In this document: piece after piece, positions 46,701 to 58,798 of the stretch
Layout of the letters: every line of letters starts with the position of its first letter
Numbering within the stretch: position 1 is the first letter of the stretch
DNA from: Gymnopus androsaceus JB14
Taxonomy: Eukaryota; Basidiomycota; Agaricomycetes; Agaricales; Omphalotaceae
DNA length: 64,000 nucleotides
NCBI GenBank assembly: GCA_009733575.1
Contig: ML769407.1
Coordinates: forward strand, 230,616-294,615
Direction of reading: 5' to 3'
Notes under the pieces: generated by a model
Seen by the model: only the letters and a program-made list of their open reading frames with translations
Database searches by the model: none
Told to the model about the DNA's origin: nothing
Position numbers and translations under genes: made by a program

Positions 46701-48711
46701 GTGATTACTGTTTTTAGATATCAGGGAGATCTTGTTGGAGGTGTCCTTTTCAAACTGTTTTTTTTTTGAAGATGCCCGCCGTGGTGGCGTAGATAAAGTT
46801 CAAGTTAAGGACAAGCTTACAGCACATAGGCAACATCTGAAGATCGCCGTTCCCTTCCAGTCAGAATTGTAGTAAGTATAGGGTGACTTGGTAAGCTTAT
46901 GCTACATGCCAGAGTGAGGCGGGACGTAATCTTGTTGTGTTTCTTTGAAGGTGCCCGTTCCCGCTGCAGTGCAACAGTCAAATACCTTTTTAAAGATTGC
47001 TGCTCCTTTCACCTTCCAGAATCAGGATGCTACGATGAGGCGCATATATCGAGGCAAAGCAGATGGGGCTCCAGGTGAGAGAGTGGAGTACCAGTGCATA
47101 CACACTGGTAGCATTGGCCAACAGTCCATCTGTTTTCCAAAGATCGCCGCGCGCCATCGACCGCCGCTGTAGCATTTCCTTTTCCTCTGTCTTAATAAGA
47201 TGGCCGCTGCAAATCCGAGCCATACCACCTTTAAAAGGCCAATGAACTAGTAAAATTCAGAAATTTGTGTAACATGAAAAGGGATGAATTTATCGTCATA
47301 ATTACGCAGTACTTCAGAGCTTGAGCATATGTGAGTGACCGCTGTAAACTTGATGCCTGATAATAATAAGGCCAAAGCGGCGAATATGATCGATATTAAG
47401 ATCGATACAGGTAACGGCGTTGTCAGAGGAAAGGAGGCTTGCTCAGCGGGGAGGAACGCTGGAGATGTAGCTGTCACCGCCGGACGGACCGACAGTAATG
47501 AGAGATCATGTCCAAGTTGTTGATGGGGGTCATTGGGTTGGGATTTATATCGGCGGGTGCAATTATTGTGAAGTTAATGAATCTGAATGAGAGAAATTAG
47601 AATAATTAGCTAGAGTTGAACGTTCTTCTGAAGGGCCTGGGATGCATATATGTATACTACATACCTTCTAGGGTTGCATGGAGGGTAGGGGTCGGAGGAC
47701 AGGACAGGACAGGACAATGTGGGCAGAAGAATGAGAATGAGACAGACAGACAGGCAAGCGGGTTTCAGACAGCGAATAAGAAGTACTACAGCATCGCGGG
47801 AGACAGGCGGGAGATTATATGTATCCCGATCCAATATGAATTGTGGGCACGACCTATTCACTTCATTGAAGTCTCGACTCTCCAGTCTCCAGTCTTCTCG
47901 ACAGACGAGGTGTTCCTATATGTAGTACATATATATTCTTGAACCCTTGGTTTTCTTGACATATCAAAAAAGATCACAGGGCACAGGATGTTCGGAATGA
48001 GGACTGAAGAAGTGTCTTGCTTGTTATCTCGATGAGCCTAAGTACCTCAAATGAAGCTTTCAGCAGAGGAGAAAAAAGAGGCCTCGTCCCACGTCAGATC
48101 GACGGTGTTTACAATACGACTCCCTGTTGCAGCTGTTACAGCAAGTAAATCAGTATTCAAGGTATGCCTGCCTGGAGTACACGCCACACTTGAATTCCGC
48201 GCCATGGAGATGGATGGATGGGATGGATGAGTAGCGGGGTACTTCATAAGTACCCAATAAGATTGCCTTTCATGAGCCAACGTTACGGTCCCTCCTCCCA
48301 CAGTGATAGTATCTTTAGAAAACAAACAGTTTCGTCGCAAGGGAAGGAAGGAAGGCTGAGGAAAACGTCCCGTATGTATGCTGTTGCCCAAGACTGTTGA
48401 ATTGAAGCGTTCATCGCGCTCTGGACTGTGAGATGGCTCGTCCGCCGTCTGAGAAAAAAAAGTACCAATAGGGAGACGGGGATCACTTTGGCGGAGATTA
48501 CCTTTGAAAATCCGTGAACATTGAATTCCTTTTCCAACCCGAAAAGGAAGGTGTGAACCCAGGTACAGTGTGATTGCATAATATTTTCATAGAGAACCAC
48601 GGCGACTTGCGTGGTAGATTACGCTATACGGGCAAAGGACTTGGTATGTAACTGTCTCGACCTGGCTGTGAGGGTTGGAGAGTGCCCGTCAACTCCCCTC
48701 CAGTTCCAGCT
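43777..48711. other. 4.9 kb gene desert with degenerate repeats
   Basis: No gene could be supported on either strand. The only notable content is the repeat array at 45840-47215 and short microsatellites at 47690-47760, for example (GGACA)n at 47697-47715 and (GACA)n at 47740-47752. The last 300 bp presumably includes the promoter of the F-box gene. Confidence 0.5.
45840..47215 (+). repeat. Degenerate array of an AAGATNGCCGC-containing unit
   Basis: Variants of (T)GAAGATGGCCGCTGTCC occur near 45876, 46083, 46147, 46768, 46839, 46947, 46992, 47139 and 47195, all on the plus strand. Several are preceded by GTCTGTTCAACTGTTTTTT or a relative. Some are followed at similar distance by CCTTCCAG...TCAG and GATGAGGCGCAT..CGA. 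Spacing is irregular and units are strongly diverged, so this looks like an old, partly decayed tandem family rather than a coding repeat. Confidence 0.6.
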
Positions 48712-51536
48712 ATGAAGACGACCATTGCTTCTCTCCCAACTGAAGTCGTCGAACATATTGCTTTTTACTACGTTTGCCCGCAAGTCCTTGGTCTGCCAGT
48801 GCCCTTAACTCCTTTACTACTCTCTTGCAAGGACCTTTACAATAAACTCAGCAGCACCAAGCACTTGCAAGCTCGAGTGTTCAAGCAAAAGTTCTCGTTC
48901 AGCGCGATTAAAAGGCGAGGATTTGAACCGAGAGCAGGGGAATGGGCCTGGCAGCTGCGCTGGTGGACCGAAGTCTTGAAGGGAATCAGGAGAAGACTGC
49001 GGCGGCAGGGAGATGCAGCGTACCACGATGATCCTCAGACAGAGGATGATACTCAGGCCGAGGATCCCGGAGTCCAGGAAACGATGTATGCGCTCTGGAT
49101 AATGTGCCTCGAAGACGATGGCTGCAATCGACTTCAGATACAGCTAGCTGGCGCCTATGAGTGGATTCAAGGCTGGATTAGAACTCAAATGTATCGTGCC
49201 CTCGACAAGGGCTGGCCAATAGCTAATGCTGGAAACAGTTGTGCAATGTGGGTCTTTTGGTATTTGACTACTAAGGGTTAGTTTTTTCCTATTGCTTATT
49301 ACTATATCTAACGCTTCCACGCAGCTCGCCTAATGGAAGAATCAGAACAGGACAAAGAGTCTCTCATCGATCTCATTCTCCCTTTCCTCACTGTTCCATT
49401 CCGTTACCCTTCTGCTTTTGCTCCTGCCAACCACTTTCGTCTCCCATTACGTTCAGCCATACCCTCTTCCTCCACTCCAACCAGTATTCCTACACCGCAC
49501 GGTCCATTTCCCATCTATCTGCATCCTGCTCGCCACAACTGGCTCACTCCTCACTTCGACCGCTGGACTCCCCTCTGCACCCCCCTTGCCGCAGACGCCG
49601 CCAAACTAGTTTATTTCTCTCGTCGAGAAACCATGCTCTTCTCTGTCCCCAACTTTTATCCACGGGACAGGGAAGATCATCGACAACAAGTCCGCGCACG
49701 TCTAGCGGCTGAAAGTAACGGTCAAGTCGACGAGCATGAGGTCGAGAGAGTGTTCCGAAGCGAACTGCCTAAACCCACTCAGAAAGATTTCGAAGAGCTT
49801 AATGCAAGTTTACTCGGCGGAGATATGGTCGAACCTTCTTCGTCTTTCCCTAGAGGTGGTGGCACACCTTTGCCACGAGCCTTTGACACCTGGGACGATG
49901 TGCGCAAGGCATTGCCTAATATCGGAGCCACTGATTCGGAACTCGAAGCTGCTGAACGTATCCTTGGTGGCGAAATTGATGAAAGCGCGTGCTTGAGTCG
50001 CCGTTGGGATACGGACTGGTGGCGACTTCGACTTGCTCGGTCTGCTTGGATTAGCACTAGCGACTCGGACGAAGAGAGTGCTCCTAGCTCTCAGGCTAAT
50101 GCTTGTGATGAGGCGGAACAGGAAGATGCAGAGGTTGTAGACGAGGAAGAAAGAGATGTATCCATGGATGACCTAGAATCTGACATGCAACGCAACCCTA
50201 CTATGCTTACTGGATACCCACAAAAAGGTGCTCTGTACACGCCAGGAGCGCTCAATGGCCTATGGACCGGACGAATGGTGGTACGTATGCTCTTTCCCCT
50301 TTTCTCCAAGATCTTCACCTTTTTTGTTAGATCCCTTCCGAAACTCATCTTCGCGCACTACTACTACCACCACAACCACCAGCTCATATACCTCGTAATC
50401 CTGACGACCCTGCTGCTGTGGCTCTTGGTCCCGAAGGAGGACCGAATGCGAATGCGATACCCAATCCGAATAACGACCCAAACATTCCTCTTGCAGAACC
50501 ACAGGAACCACAAGAACCCGGCCATCGTCCTCATACCTTCACTGAAGACACCCTTCGTCTAGTCGCCGTCCCTTTATACGTCCGCCTAGCAGAATACGCC
50601 GTCTTCTCTGGCGGGAAGAGTGTTCCATGTGCGAATGATACTATGGATGTTGATGCTGATGGCGACGAGGGTAATGCATCCGGTTCTGGTTCTGGTTCCG
50701 GCTCTGGCTTTAGCTCTGGTTCTCGTGGCGGTAACGCTAACGAAGAAGAAGCTTCCTATGACCAAGGGATCCGAGATGCTTGGTTTCCTCCCAACACTAC
50801 GCTATCCACCGAAGGCGACCGTGTCGTGGTTACTGTCCCTCCTGGTGCGGATAACCTACGTACCAGGAGCGAGAGTAAGGAGTTCACGTATGTGAAGGTT
50901 GAAAAGAAAGACCTCGGCGAAGAGGCCGAGGATGCGCCTGTCGTCAGCCGTGGTATGGGTAGCGAAGCGGAAGCTCGAAGCAGGAGACAGCCAGGGACAT
51001 TTCATGATCGTGATACATGCCCAGGGTGTCTTGCGAGGGAACAGGCGTTGTTGGCTGCTAGGATCGCTGCTGAGGCCGAGGATGCCGAAGCCGATCCTAA
51101 TTCTGATTGCGAAGACACCGACTCTGAATCCATCGATCTCCCTCCGTACGTCCCCTCTCCACAAACGTTACCTCCTTGCAACGGGGTACGAGATGTGCTT
51201 CTTACTGGGTCGACGGATCCACGACATGCTGCGGCTTGGGGGAAATGGGGCTGGAGAGGAAGAGTGAGGTCTTGGGATGGGCTGGTGGGGCTTGTGAGGA
51301 GTGTGGATAATGGTGTATGTATTCTATCTCATTCACATTCCGTCCTACACACAACAGTACTAACCGACTCCCTTCAGTCTGGTACAGGTATAGGTACAGG
51401 CGGCAACAGCAAAATCTTCTTCTACGGAACCCTTCTCGGAGAACGAAACCTCGTTGGTACGTGGCGGCTGGCGCACGAAGACCCTCGAATGCCTGCGTAT
51501 GAAGGAGCGTTTACGCTTGGCCGAAAAGATGAATAA
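48712..51536 (+). CDS. Large F-box domain protein
   Basis: Four exons (48712-49276, 49325-50280, 50331-51314, 51378-51536) give about 887 residues. An in-frame ATG at 48682 would add 10. Residues 5-60 form the F-box: IASLPTEVVEHIAFYYV, then LTPLLLSCKDLYNKLSS. Next come conserved WWTEVLKGIRRRLRR, ALWIMCLEDDGCNRLQIQLA and FPIYLHPARHNWLTPHFDRW. A GALNGLWTGRM motif leads into IPSETHLRALLLPP and FTEDTLRLVAVPLYVRLAEY. A C-terminal beta-rich part reads HAAAWGKWGWRGRVRSWDGL and KIFFYGTLLGERNLVGTWR. The GLWxG...GTW pairing suggests a lipocalin-like fold, as in FBXO31-type proteins (inference). Acidic and (GS)n linkers separate the blocks, and DTCPGC could bind metal. It is probably a substrate receptor of an SCF ubiquitin ligase. 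Confidence 0.85.
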
Positions 51537-52727
51537 TAGACGACACGAGATTGTTATTATCGTGTTCGCCATGATATTCACCCCCACCATCCCATCGTCA
51601 TGGCACACATATACCCGGCCGGGATTACCAAAAAAAACAAAACGTCTTGAAGCTCTAGCATGCAGTCTTGGTCTCCGATATTCGTTGTTCGCTGCTTGGC
51701 TTTGGGTTTGTGCGTTTTAAGTATTCTCTATTGATTGATCTTGCATTCTTGGATTTTCATTATCGAATAGACTGGGACTCGTCGAAACCTATACAATTGT
51801 ACATATGCATTCTTTTCTTTTCTTACTATTTATCTATCTATTTAGCTGTTGTGGTTGTTGCGTTCGATGTTCTGCTGCGTCGTGTATGTTTGGTGCTCCA
51901 TGCGTTGTCTTGGCTGTTTTGCATGTTGGCTATGTGCTTTGTTGCTTGTGTTTCGTGTTAGTGTAGGATAGGATGTAGTAGTTTGCATGTATTGTAATTA
52001 TCTTAGCTTTGAGCTTGTGCTGTTAAAAAATGACTATAGAGCTTCTTCAGATGCTTTTATGAAAAAAGTCAATCGATCCTAGCACGGCGCTCTGACCAAC
52101 TCAGTTAGTTGGCCACATTTGAAAGTTCTAGAAGAGTCGAGTTAAAGGTGGTTGTATTATAATTAAAGGAGAGCATGTTTACACACTTAAGAACAAGGTG
52201 AATGACGATATAGGTAAGTAGTCTCTCCAATGAAAAACTGTTTAATCAAGTGGAAGACTTCTCGAATACTTATATCGTAAAAGACGGCGGTCTACTGTAG
52301 TAACATGCTAAGAAAAATAGTTGCATTCTAATAAGAAGAAATTACTCTGTCGATAGTAAGGAGTGTCTCCAGTCATATGGTTTCTAATGAAAAAACTGCA
52401 GCTTTCAGGCAAGCCTTGGAAAAACGGCTCGGCAGCAGCAACCACATAATCAGTCGAGAGACTTCTATCTCGGGTGGACAATGCACCAAATAAAACTTTT
52501 TGTAAGGGGCATTTTGAGTGGATTTCAGATCATGAAGGGGATGCTTGACCATGAACGATTCGCCACAATCAATGTCCAATTCAACTTTGACCGACAGAGA
52601 AATAAGTTTGGGCAGATGAACAGACTGCCAGGAGCCAGGATAGTCCTCAAGCTAAAGATATGAAGACAGTGGTAAGATGGATATATGATGGTCAGACGAT
52701 GCCGTCATCGGAAGGTGGTTTCTGGGA
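51537..52727. other. Intergenic, with a tRNA half-fragment
   Basis: About 1.2 kb. The first 450 bp is T-rich and probably 3' UTR. A minus-strand tRNA 5'-half lies at 52078-52114. Otherwise only short ORFs. Confidence 0.45.
52078..52114 (-). pseudogene. tRNA 5'-half fragment
   Basis: The minus strand reads GGCCAACTAACTGAGTTGGT, then CAGAGCGCCGTGCTAGGAT. This is an acceptor 5' strand plus a complete eukaryotic D-arm (A box-like CTGAGTTGGTCAGAGCG) and the start of an anticodon stem. No anticodon 3' stem or T-arm follows, so it is a truncated copy. Confidence 0.55.
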
Positions 52728-53588
52728 TTAATCTTTGCAAAAGAGGGCATTTTTTGAGTAGAGACGCACATTGTAGGAGGCGGAGTAGTCCCTGAGTTTT
52801 AAAGCTGTCAAATGTTTAAGGTCTAGCGAGGATTCCATGGCAAGAAGATATGGGACATCTAGTGCACGCAGGATCGGGCAATAGGAAAACAACTTTCCGA
52901 ATAATGCCAATTCTTCTCGAGGATGACTGGATTCAGAGTTGTCGCGATATCAAACCTCGCGGCTTTAAGAAGCTTGAGGTCAATTCCGATTGGGAGCTTC
53001 GACGAACAAAACAGGTTCAATAGATCCCCATCCCCAACTGTCAAATTCAGACTTTTCCATCGGCTCGCTTGCCCTGCAAAAGCATCTAAAACACCGAGGA
53101 CTGTAGCGTCGGGAACGTTATCGTCATCACGCCATGACCAAGCATATTTCAAGACGCAAAGGTGTAGTAATTCCTGACCTAAGGAGAATTTCCCTCGAGG
53201 TGGTATTAAATGCACCATCAACCTGGTTAAATCTTTCCACACAAAGGTCAATGGAGGAGCAGAGCGTAGGTTGGGAGAGAATGAGTTGCTTCCAAATGAG
53301 CAAACCCACGTTAACCGAAATATTGGACTGTTGCACCTCGATTTCGGACGGCCCCTGCTGCCTAGCCTGAATATACCGACCATTATATCTAGAGGAAGTG
53401 CTCGGATGGGAGAGAACAGCGACTTGTGGTACTCCAAGGTCTTTGTTAGTTGATCGCCACGACTCCTGCAACCGAGCAAGAGCAAGATCGTGCTGCTCCT
53501 GCAGCCGAGAAATAGCAAGACGGTGCTGTTCCTGCAGCCGAGAAATGGAATGGTCGAACTGCTGCATGTCACGACTGGTGCAGGTCAT
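52728..53588 (-). pseudogene. F-box/LRR-like gene, frame broken three times
   Basis: Starts MTCTSRDMQQFDHSISRLQE with 11-residue coiled-coil repeats (SRLQEQHRLAI / SRLQEQHDLAL / ARLQES). One frame over comes EYHKSLFSPIRALPLDIMVG, the SPIRxLPxEIL F-box entry typical of Agaricomycete F-box proteins. Another frame holds WKQLILSQPTLCSSIDL (usual 'VCSxWRxLxLSxPxLWSSI'), and the first frame resumes with SWRDDDNVPDATVLGVLDAF and GQASRWKSLNLTVGDGDLLN. Downstream, ALDVPYLLAMESSLDLKHLT fits leucine-rich repeats. The breaks are at about 53430-53470, 53294 (CATTTGG) and 53140 (TTGGTC). With three indels in under 400 bp I favour a pseudogene over sequence error. Confidence 0.65.
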
Positions 53589-53895
53589 GAGGAGTTTGAG
53601 CCAAGATATTTCAACCTATGAATTGGGAGGAATTGGGGATATCGCTGAAATGACTTTTCGTGAAGAGATCTTCAGAGATTTCTCGATATGCGGGATCGAT
53701 TTCTCGTGGAAGGGTATCTATTTCGGTCTTGTAGGACACGATCGACGTAGAACGGTGTTGGAAGTAGACATCGCAAGGGAATTCGCTTCAGAGCAGATAA
53801 GAGAAGAGGCCTAAAGAAGCTGAGCCGGGCCGAAATCGACGCGTTGGAAAACAATATGTCAGTGAATTAGATTCATTGATACTACTTGTTCATTT

Positions 53896-56314
53896 TCAAT
53901 CAATTTCAGACGCCAAAGCCATCTGACTAGTGCTAGTAAACGAGCTGAACGCACTATCAGGCAAACAACGAAAGATATCCGGAAACCTCCCAGTCTCTTT
54001 TAACCAGAACAACATCTTCTTCGTATCAGCAGTCTGTTTCAACGGAATCTCCCCGATTTCATAAACCTTCCCATTTCGCCTATTATACACCTCCTTTCCA
54101 TCTGACTCGCGCCTTGATATCATTCCAAGCGCAATATCCACATAACCACGAGAATACTCCCTACCCAGTTGTTTCAAAAGCACTTCCGAGGGGATCTTCT
54201 TCCTTTTCAATGCTGGTCGCAGCGACATGATAAGATAAACCAAAGAGTCAATGGCGTACCCTCCACTTGCGAAGACATGTTGACGGTGAGCGAGAAAAGA
54301 AACGGTGGTCATAAAGTCGTTGAACTGGAGTACCATGGGATATCTGGGTGAGTCGGGGTGCCCCCATATCATGTAGTCCGCTTGAGGATTCATCTGGAGA
54401 TATTTGATCTGGTCATCGAGATTGGTGAACTTGGCGTAAATGTAATTATTTTCGGGCTCGTCGATGGATTTAGGAATGTCTGTGGTACAAATCATCAACA
54501 AGTGAAGCGTGAAAAAGAAACGAAACCAACTCACTGAAATTCGGGCCCACTGCCCGTACACCTGTCATCGTCCTAAAGTTGGTCATCTTGGTCAAAAAAG
54601 TCGGCGTGGGCGTCGCGCTCTCAGGGAAAGCTGCCTTGCAAAACACATCCTTCTGAGGACCGACCATAAGACCAAGCGGTAGAGCGTTTCCCTGACCTGG
54701 ACGCCATGCGACGAGTTCCTCTTCGAACCTTGGTGATTTCTGGAGCCAGCCAAGAACAACATCGATTTCTGCCCGCGATACTTCTGGAATCTCATAAGGT
54801 GGCTTACTTCTCCTTATCAGCTCCTGCATTCGATTCCACAATGGCAATCCGTACTCTCGCTTGAGCTGTGCCTGTGTTCCTTGCTCTCCACCCCCTGGAG
54901 CAGAGTTCTGCAAAACACGGTACACGTACAAGAGGGCACCTTCAGCGCGTGGACCAACGTCGGTAGTGAACAGGATATTGCGCATGACGATGAATATAGC
55001 GGCACCAGGAACTTCGTCAAGAGAGACCCCGAAGTACTCGTCACCTTGGAAGTCGCGGAGGTAGTCTTTGCTTGGATGACCCTGGAGTTCTTCGATGTGA
55101 CGGATAAGATGAGGAGAGCGACGATAGCCAGAAGGGCATGGCGGAATGTCTACGCGACCTTCCTGCTTGGGTGTACTTCCTTTCATATTCACATCTGCGA
55201 AAGCGGCAGATATGTCTGTAGCCATATGGTAAGTATTGTTCATGTACGGGTTGTTGAAGAAACAACTCACCCAGTGGTTTTCCGCATTCTTTCTTGTGAC
55301 TCTTCCAATCTGCAACCTGGCATTCACGTCCGCAGTACCGAATCTCCCTACCAATAGCCCTGCACCGCGAGCACACGGTCATTTTGCCAGTCTTGGTTTT
55401 ATCCTCCGGCTTCAAGCACACCTGACAGTGAAGAATCATTTCTTTGCGTCGTTTAGCTTCCTCCTTCTTGAAAACTTCGCTCCCAGCCTTTCCCATCAGC
55501 TCTTCAAACATCGCCGACTTTTCTTTTAGAGCGGGTTTGGTCTTTGAGTGTTCCGTGGTGAGGATCCTCTGTTCGACTTGTTCGACTCCGTGAAAGAAGG
55601 CTACGGTGCAGTGTACGAATGTGACTATCGGAGAAAAGAAGGTTAGAAAATAAAAGTATGCGGGGAGGAAAAACACGCACGTATGTATTCTGTGCGCATC
55701 ATACGATTCATGTTTGCCTGGGCTCCTCGCGCGGTTGAGGTATCGTTCGGATAGTAACCAATAATCTCGTCGAAACGTTTATTTTCGATGATCATGGGTT
55801 GGGCAGGTACCTTGCTAATATCGGAGATAATACACGACCGCATAACATCGACGAATCCACGACCATTATCAGAAAAAAGCGCGTCACGATTGAGTTCTGG
55901 GCAGTCGGCTTTTCCTTTCAGAAACGGCCTATACGTAGCTCGTTTCTCGTTGGATTGGAAGGCTCGTAAAAAGAGGTTTTCTTTCTCATCCGGAGACAAG
56001 GCAATAAACTTCTCCTCGAAATCCTGTTCGGCCAAAAGATCGACGAATATTTGGGAGTAATTGAGTTGGGAATGGGCAGTTATACGACGAGCTGCGACGA
56101 ATTCCATAATGACATCTTGGGTTATATAATCGCGATAGAAGGATTCTGGCTGGCCACGATTGAAATGGTTCGGGAGAGGATTTTTAGGGTTGAATCGCTC
56201 AGCCGTGTGTTTGTCCATTGCAGCCCACCATTCCTTTGGATGAGTTTCGATATCGGGAGCATCCAAGAGGCCAAATAGATGTCTGAGCGGAGAATCACGT
56301 GGAACAATGGACAT
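53896..56314 (-). CDS. MYND-type zinc-finger protein
   Basis: Four exons give about 725 residues. Exon 1 starts MSIVPRDSPLRHLFGLLDAP and runs through NMNRMMRTEYI. Exon 2 carries the MYND finger, CQVCLKPEDKTKTGKMTVCS, then CRAIGREIRYCGRECQVADW and KSHKKECG (C-x2-C ... C-x2-C ... YC-x3-C ... H-x3-C). Exon 3 has IRHIEELQGHPSKDYLRDFQ, AIFIVMRNILFTTDVGPRAE, LPLWNRMQELIRRSKPPYEI and VMVGPQ-like sequence. Exon 4 ends MISRRESDGKEVYNRRNGKV and a stop at 53896. I took the ATG at 56314; an upstream in-frame ATG (56356) lies in a segment duplicated elsewhere. MYND fingers mediate protein-protein contacts. The rest is an uncharacterised basidiomycete family. Confidence 0.82.
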
Positions 56315-57277
56315 TTTTCCTGCCTGGAAGTTAGAGACAGATCTGCTTGTCTGCAATTAGTAGAGCAGAAATATTAGAGCAGAAAATTGAGAAATAGGAG
56401 GACAAGTTATGGCGCTTGTTTCAGCGCGCCGGCAGCCGAGATCCGACATACGGTCCGGAATAAACCGGACACCTTTCCAAAATTCATTGCCATGAATGCG
56501 AAACGGACACGATATTACATGCCCAATGTAGACTATAGTGTAACTTGCCAGCAAAATTAAGTAGAGGATTCCTGAGGCAGGTTCCAGTACTTACACATAA
56601 ATGGCAAACCAGCAGTAGCCAACATAAGTTCAGTGTTTTTGGTCCATGCTTTCAGCCGACCCGAATCGCAGGCCTCTAACGGACGCTCTCCAACTCCCAA
56701 CCAATCCCAGCTGCCGTCTTGGCCAATCATAGACTCCCAATCATCCTACTCCAATCCACCACCAAAATCTTGTACTGCGTCTCGTTCAGTTTCCGTCTGC
56801 CGTTGGTCTGCCGCGCGAGTCCCCGAACGCCCCATGCCAGTGGTCGAAGCTGAAGGACTTCCAGTGCTTCTGGTTTAGTGGATCCGGAGCCACTGAGAAG
56901 TGTAGTCCAAAGGTTCGCGAGGTTTGTAAACGTGCCTAGATTTTCTGTATTTGAGTGATTCGATGCAAACTTGTGGGTACTAAGCACAGTATGTATCAAA
57001 TCCAATGTGTTCAATTAGTTATCCACAGGTCACAAGCATCATGGATTTTTTTTAATGCTATCTACATGCTGATAATTTGCATGAAACGCAGTGAATGTCA
57101 GTCACGGTACTTGATACGAGTCAGACTCGGAGGGGAAGAAAAAAACAATATCATTGGTTGATACACAAGACTTGAGTTGGCGCAAGTTTCAGAGACACCA
57201 AGGTAAGTAAATGGTACTTATTAATTGTCTCAATTTGGTCTCAATGAAGACACCCTGCAAATACAGCACGCTCGCTA
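56315..57277. other. Upstream of MYND gene and AKR copy 1 3' flank
   Basis: Besides the duplicated segment, no gene is supported. The 95-codon minus ORF at 56727-57014 has no family match. From about 56945 the sequence is the 3' flank belonging to the AKR segmental duplication. Confidence 0.45.
56321..56465. repeat. MYND-gene upstream segment, duplicated at 58.8 kb
   Basis: GCCTGGAAGTTAGAGACAGA and the following CTGCTTGTCT recur from about 58802. The two segments share spaced AGCAGAAA units, CAAGTTATGG and GAGATCCGACA before diverging. Here it lies directly 5' of the MYND gene; at 58.8 kb it lies 5' of the small His-rich gene. Confidence 0.8.
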
Positions 57278-58305
57278 TCAATGGCCGTAGTGAGTAACAT
57301 ACTGTTTGAATGTCTGAGACGCCTGGTCAATGAGTTGAATGATATCCTCTGGAAGCGGGCCAAGGGCACTGCAGAATAAGTAGTAGACAATCAGAATCAG
57401 TGAACAGTTAGGAAGTCATCTAGTAGGGCTTCACCTGTACTTCAAGTTAGTCTCAATTTGAACCATTTTACTGGCACCAATGATGACCGTATCCCCTGGT
57501 TTCAAGGCGCTATGATGCTGAATCCACCAGAGAGCGGCCTCTGCAGGTGGAATTTTTGCTGCATCCTTAGTATGAAATATGAAATGAGATCGAAAATTAG
57601 AATCTTCATCAGCTTGAATCAATGATCAGCTCACCAGTGCTTGAGTCAAAGCAGCAAAACTAGGAATAAGTTTCCGGTACTTATCGTAAAATAACTTCTG
57701 TATGGGGTTGCTGTTTGCTGTGATAGTATCAAAGCGAGCCTGAGTTCCTGCGACCACATTGATGTTATCCATATCTTCAGGTTTGTTCCATTTTCCGCTG
57801 AGCAATCCGCCACTAGGTTCACCATTGAATTCATGCAAAGATTCTGAAAGAACGATACTAACGCCAGAGGACTATAGGCATAGAAGGCTATGCCGAACCG
57901 ATGCAAACATGGGAACAGCCTAGTAGTATTCAGTCAATTACGGTTCCAGTCCTTGAGATGAAAAACACACTTGTCTTCTGTATTGCGTTCCATAGCATTA
58001 TATTGGCCTTGATATACTGTAGGGAGAACCCAGCCTTTCATTTTGCTGATTGTGTACATCTCGGCAACCTTTACAAGAACAATGAGATACGTTGCGTGCA
58101 TGGCCATGAATAGCGTTAATTATTTGAGGCCTACCTCCCATGAATCAAAGTTGCTGAGGCCAAATTGTTCACTATGTAGGAGGTTAACACTTAGATGAAA
58201 AGAAGTGAAGATTTCATACAAGTATCCTTCTTTGTGCAGAGAATCTATCTCCCGCAATGTATCTTCATATGGCACACTGCGATCAGGGAAATGAAGATAA
58301 AGAAT
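57278..58305 (-). pseudogene. 5'-truncated AKR7-like aldo-keto reductase, copy 1
   Basis: Parallel to the complete copy at 62138-63657 for its whole length. It has the exons for LHFPDRSVPYEDTLREIDSL, VLPTVYQG, RRFGIAFYAYSPLA-equivalent sequence, GGLLSGKWNKPEDMDNINVV, IPPAEAALWWIQHHSALKPG, VIIGASKMVQIETNLKYR and the C-terminal YVTHYGH with stop at 57278. At 58305 the match ends abruptly at the junction with repeat element E1, removing the exons with the catalytic Asp, Tyr and Lys. A further single-base insertion (CATGGGAACAG versus CATGGAACAG in copy 2) shifts the frame of the RRFG exon. It is dead by truncation. Confidence 0.85.
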
Positions 58306-58797
58306 AGTAGGTTTGCTGGGGGCCCATCAGGTCTGGCTGCTAGTGTAGCTGATATTTTTCAGTTTTAACTGAATGCTCAACTGATAAGTGGAGTTTCATT
58401 AAGATAGTTGGCTCAACTGAATGATTATTTTTTGCTCAAAGTTTCACTCATAAGTGATTTTTTGCATGAAAATTAGCAAATCAATTAATATTTCATTCGA
58501 GCGGATTTTTCTGCACTTTCGCGTGTCTATAGTGAAAGATGTAATTTCAATCATGTTTATTACACAGAAGAAAATACTACATTCAGCATGTGAATCAAGC
58601 CCCCTGAACTCTAGATTTTTGGGAGTCATATCATCTATACTGAATTGTGGCCGAATCATCCCTTTTCAGTCAGAGTTTCCGCCTGGCTGGACAATGGCTG
58701 GAAATCTGCATTTTGGTCTGGCTTCGGTCTTATTGAAACATGGATCAATTGTTTCGTATCAGTCCAAAAATCTGCCGAGAAGATTTTGTTACTTTCC
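58306..58797 (+). mobile_element. Unclassified repeat element E, copy 1 (about 490 bp)
   Basis: Begins near TGCTGGGGGCCCATCAGG and ends near GATTTTGTTACTTTCC. It is nearly identical to 61297-61792 and present as a diverged, longer inverted copy at 60504-61258. It contains palindromes (TTCAGTTTTAACTGAA) and repeated CAACTGA/TCAGTTG motifs. No ORF of known family. Ends of the TG...CA kind would allow a solo LTR, but I found no target-site duplication. It truncates AKR copy 1. Confidence 0.7.
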
Positions 58798-58798
58798 G

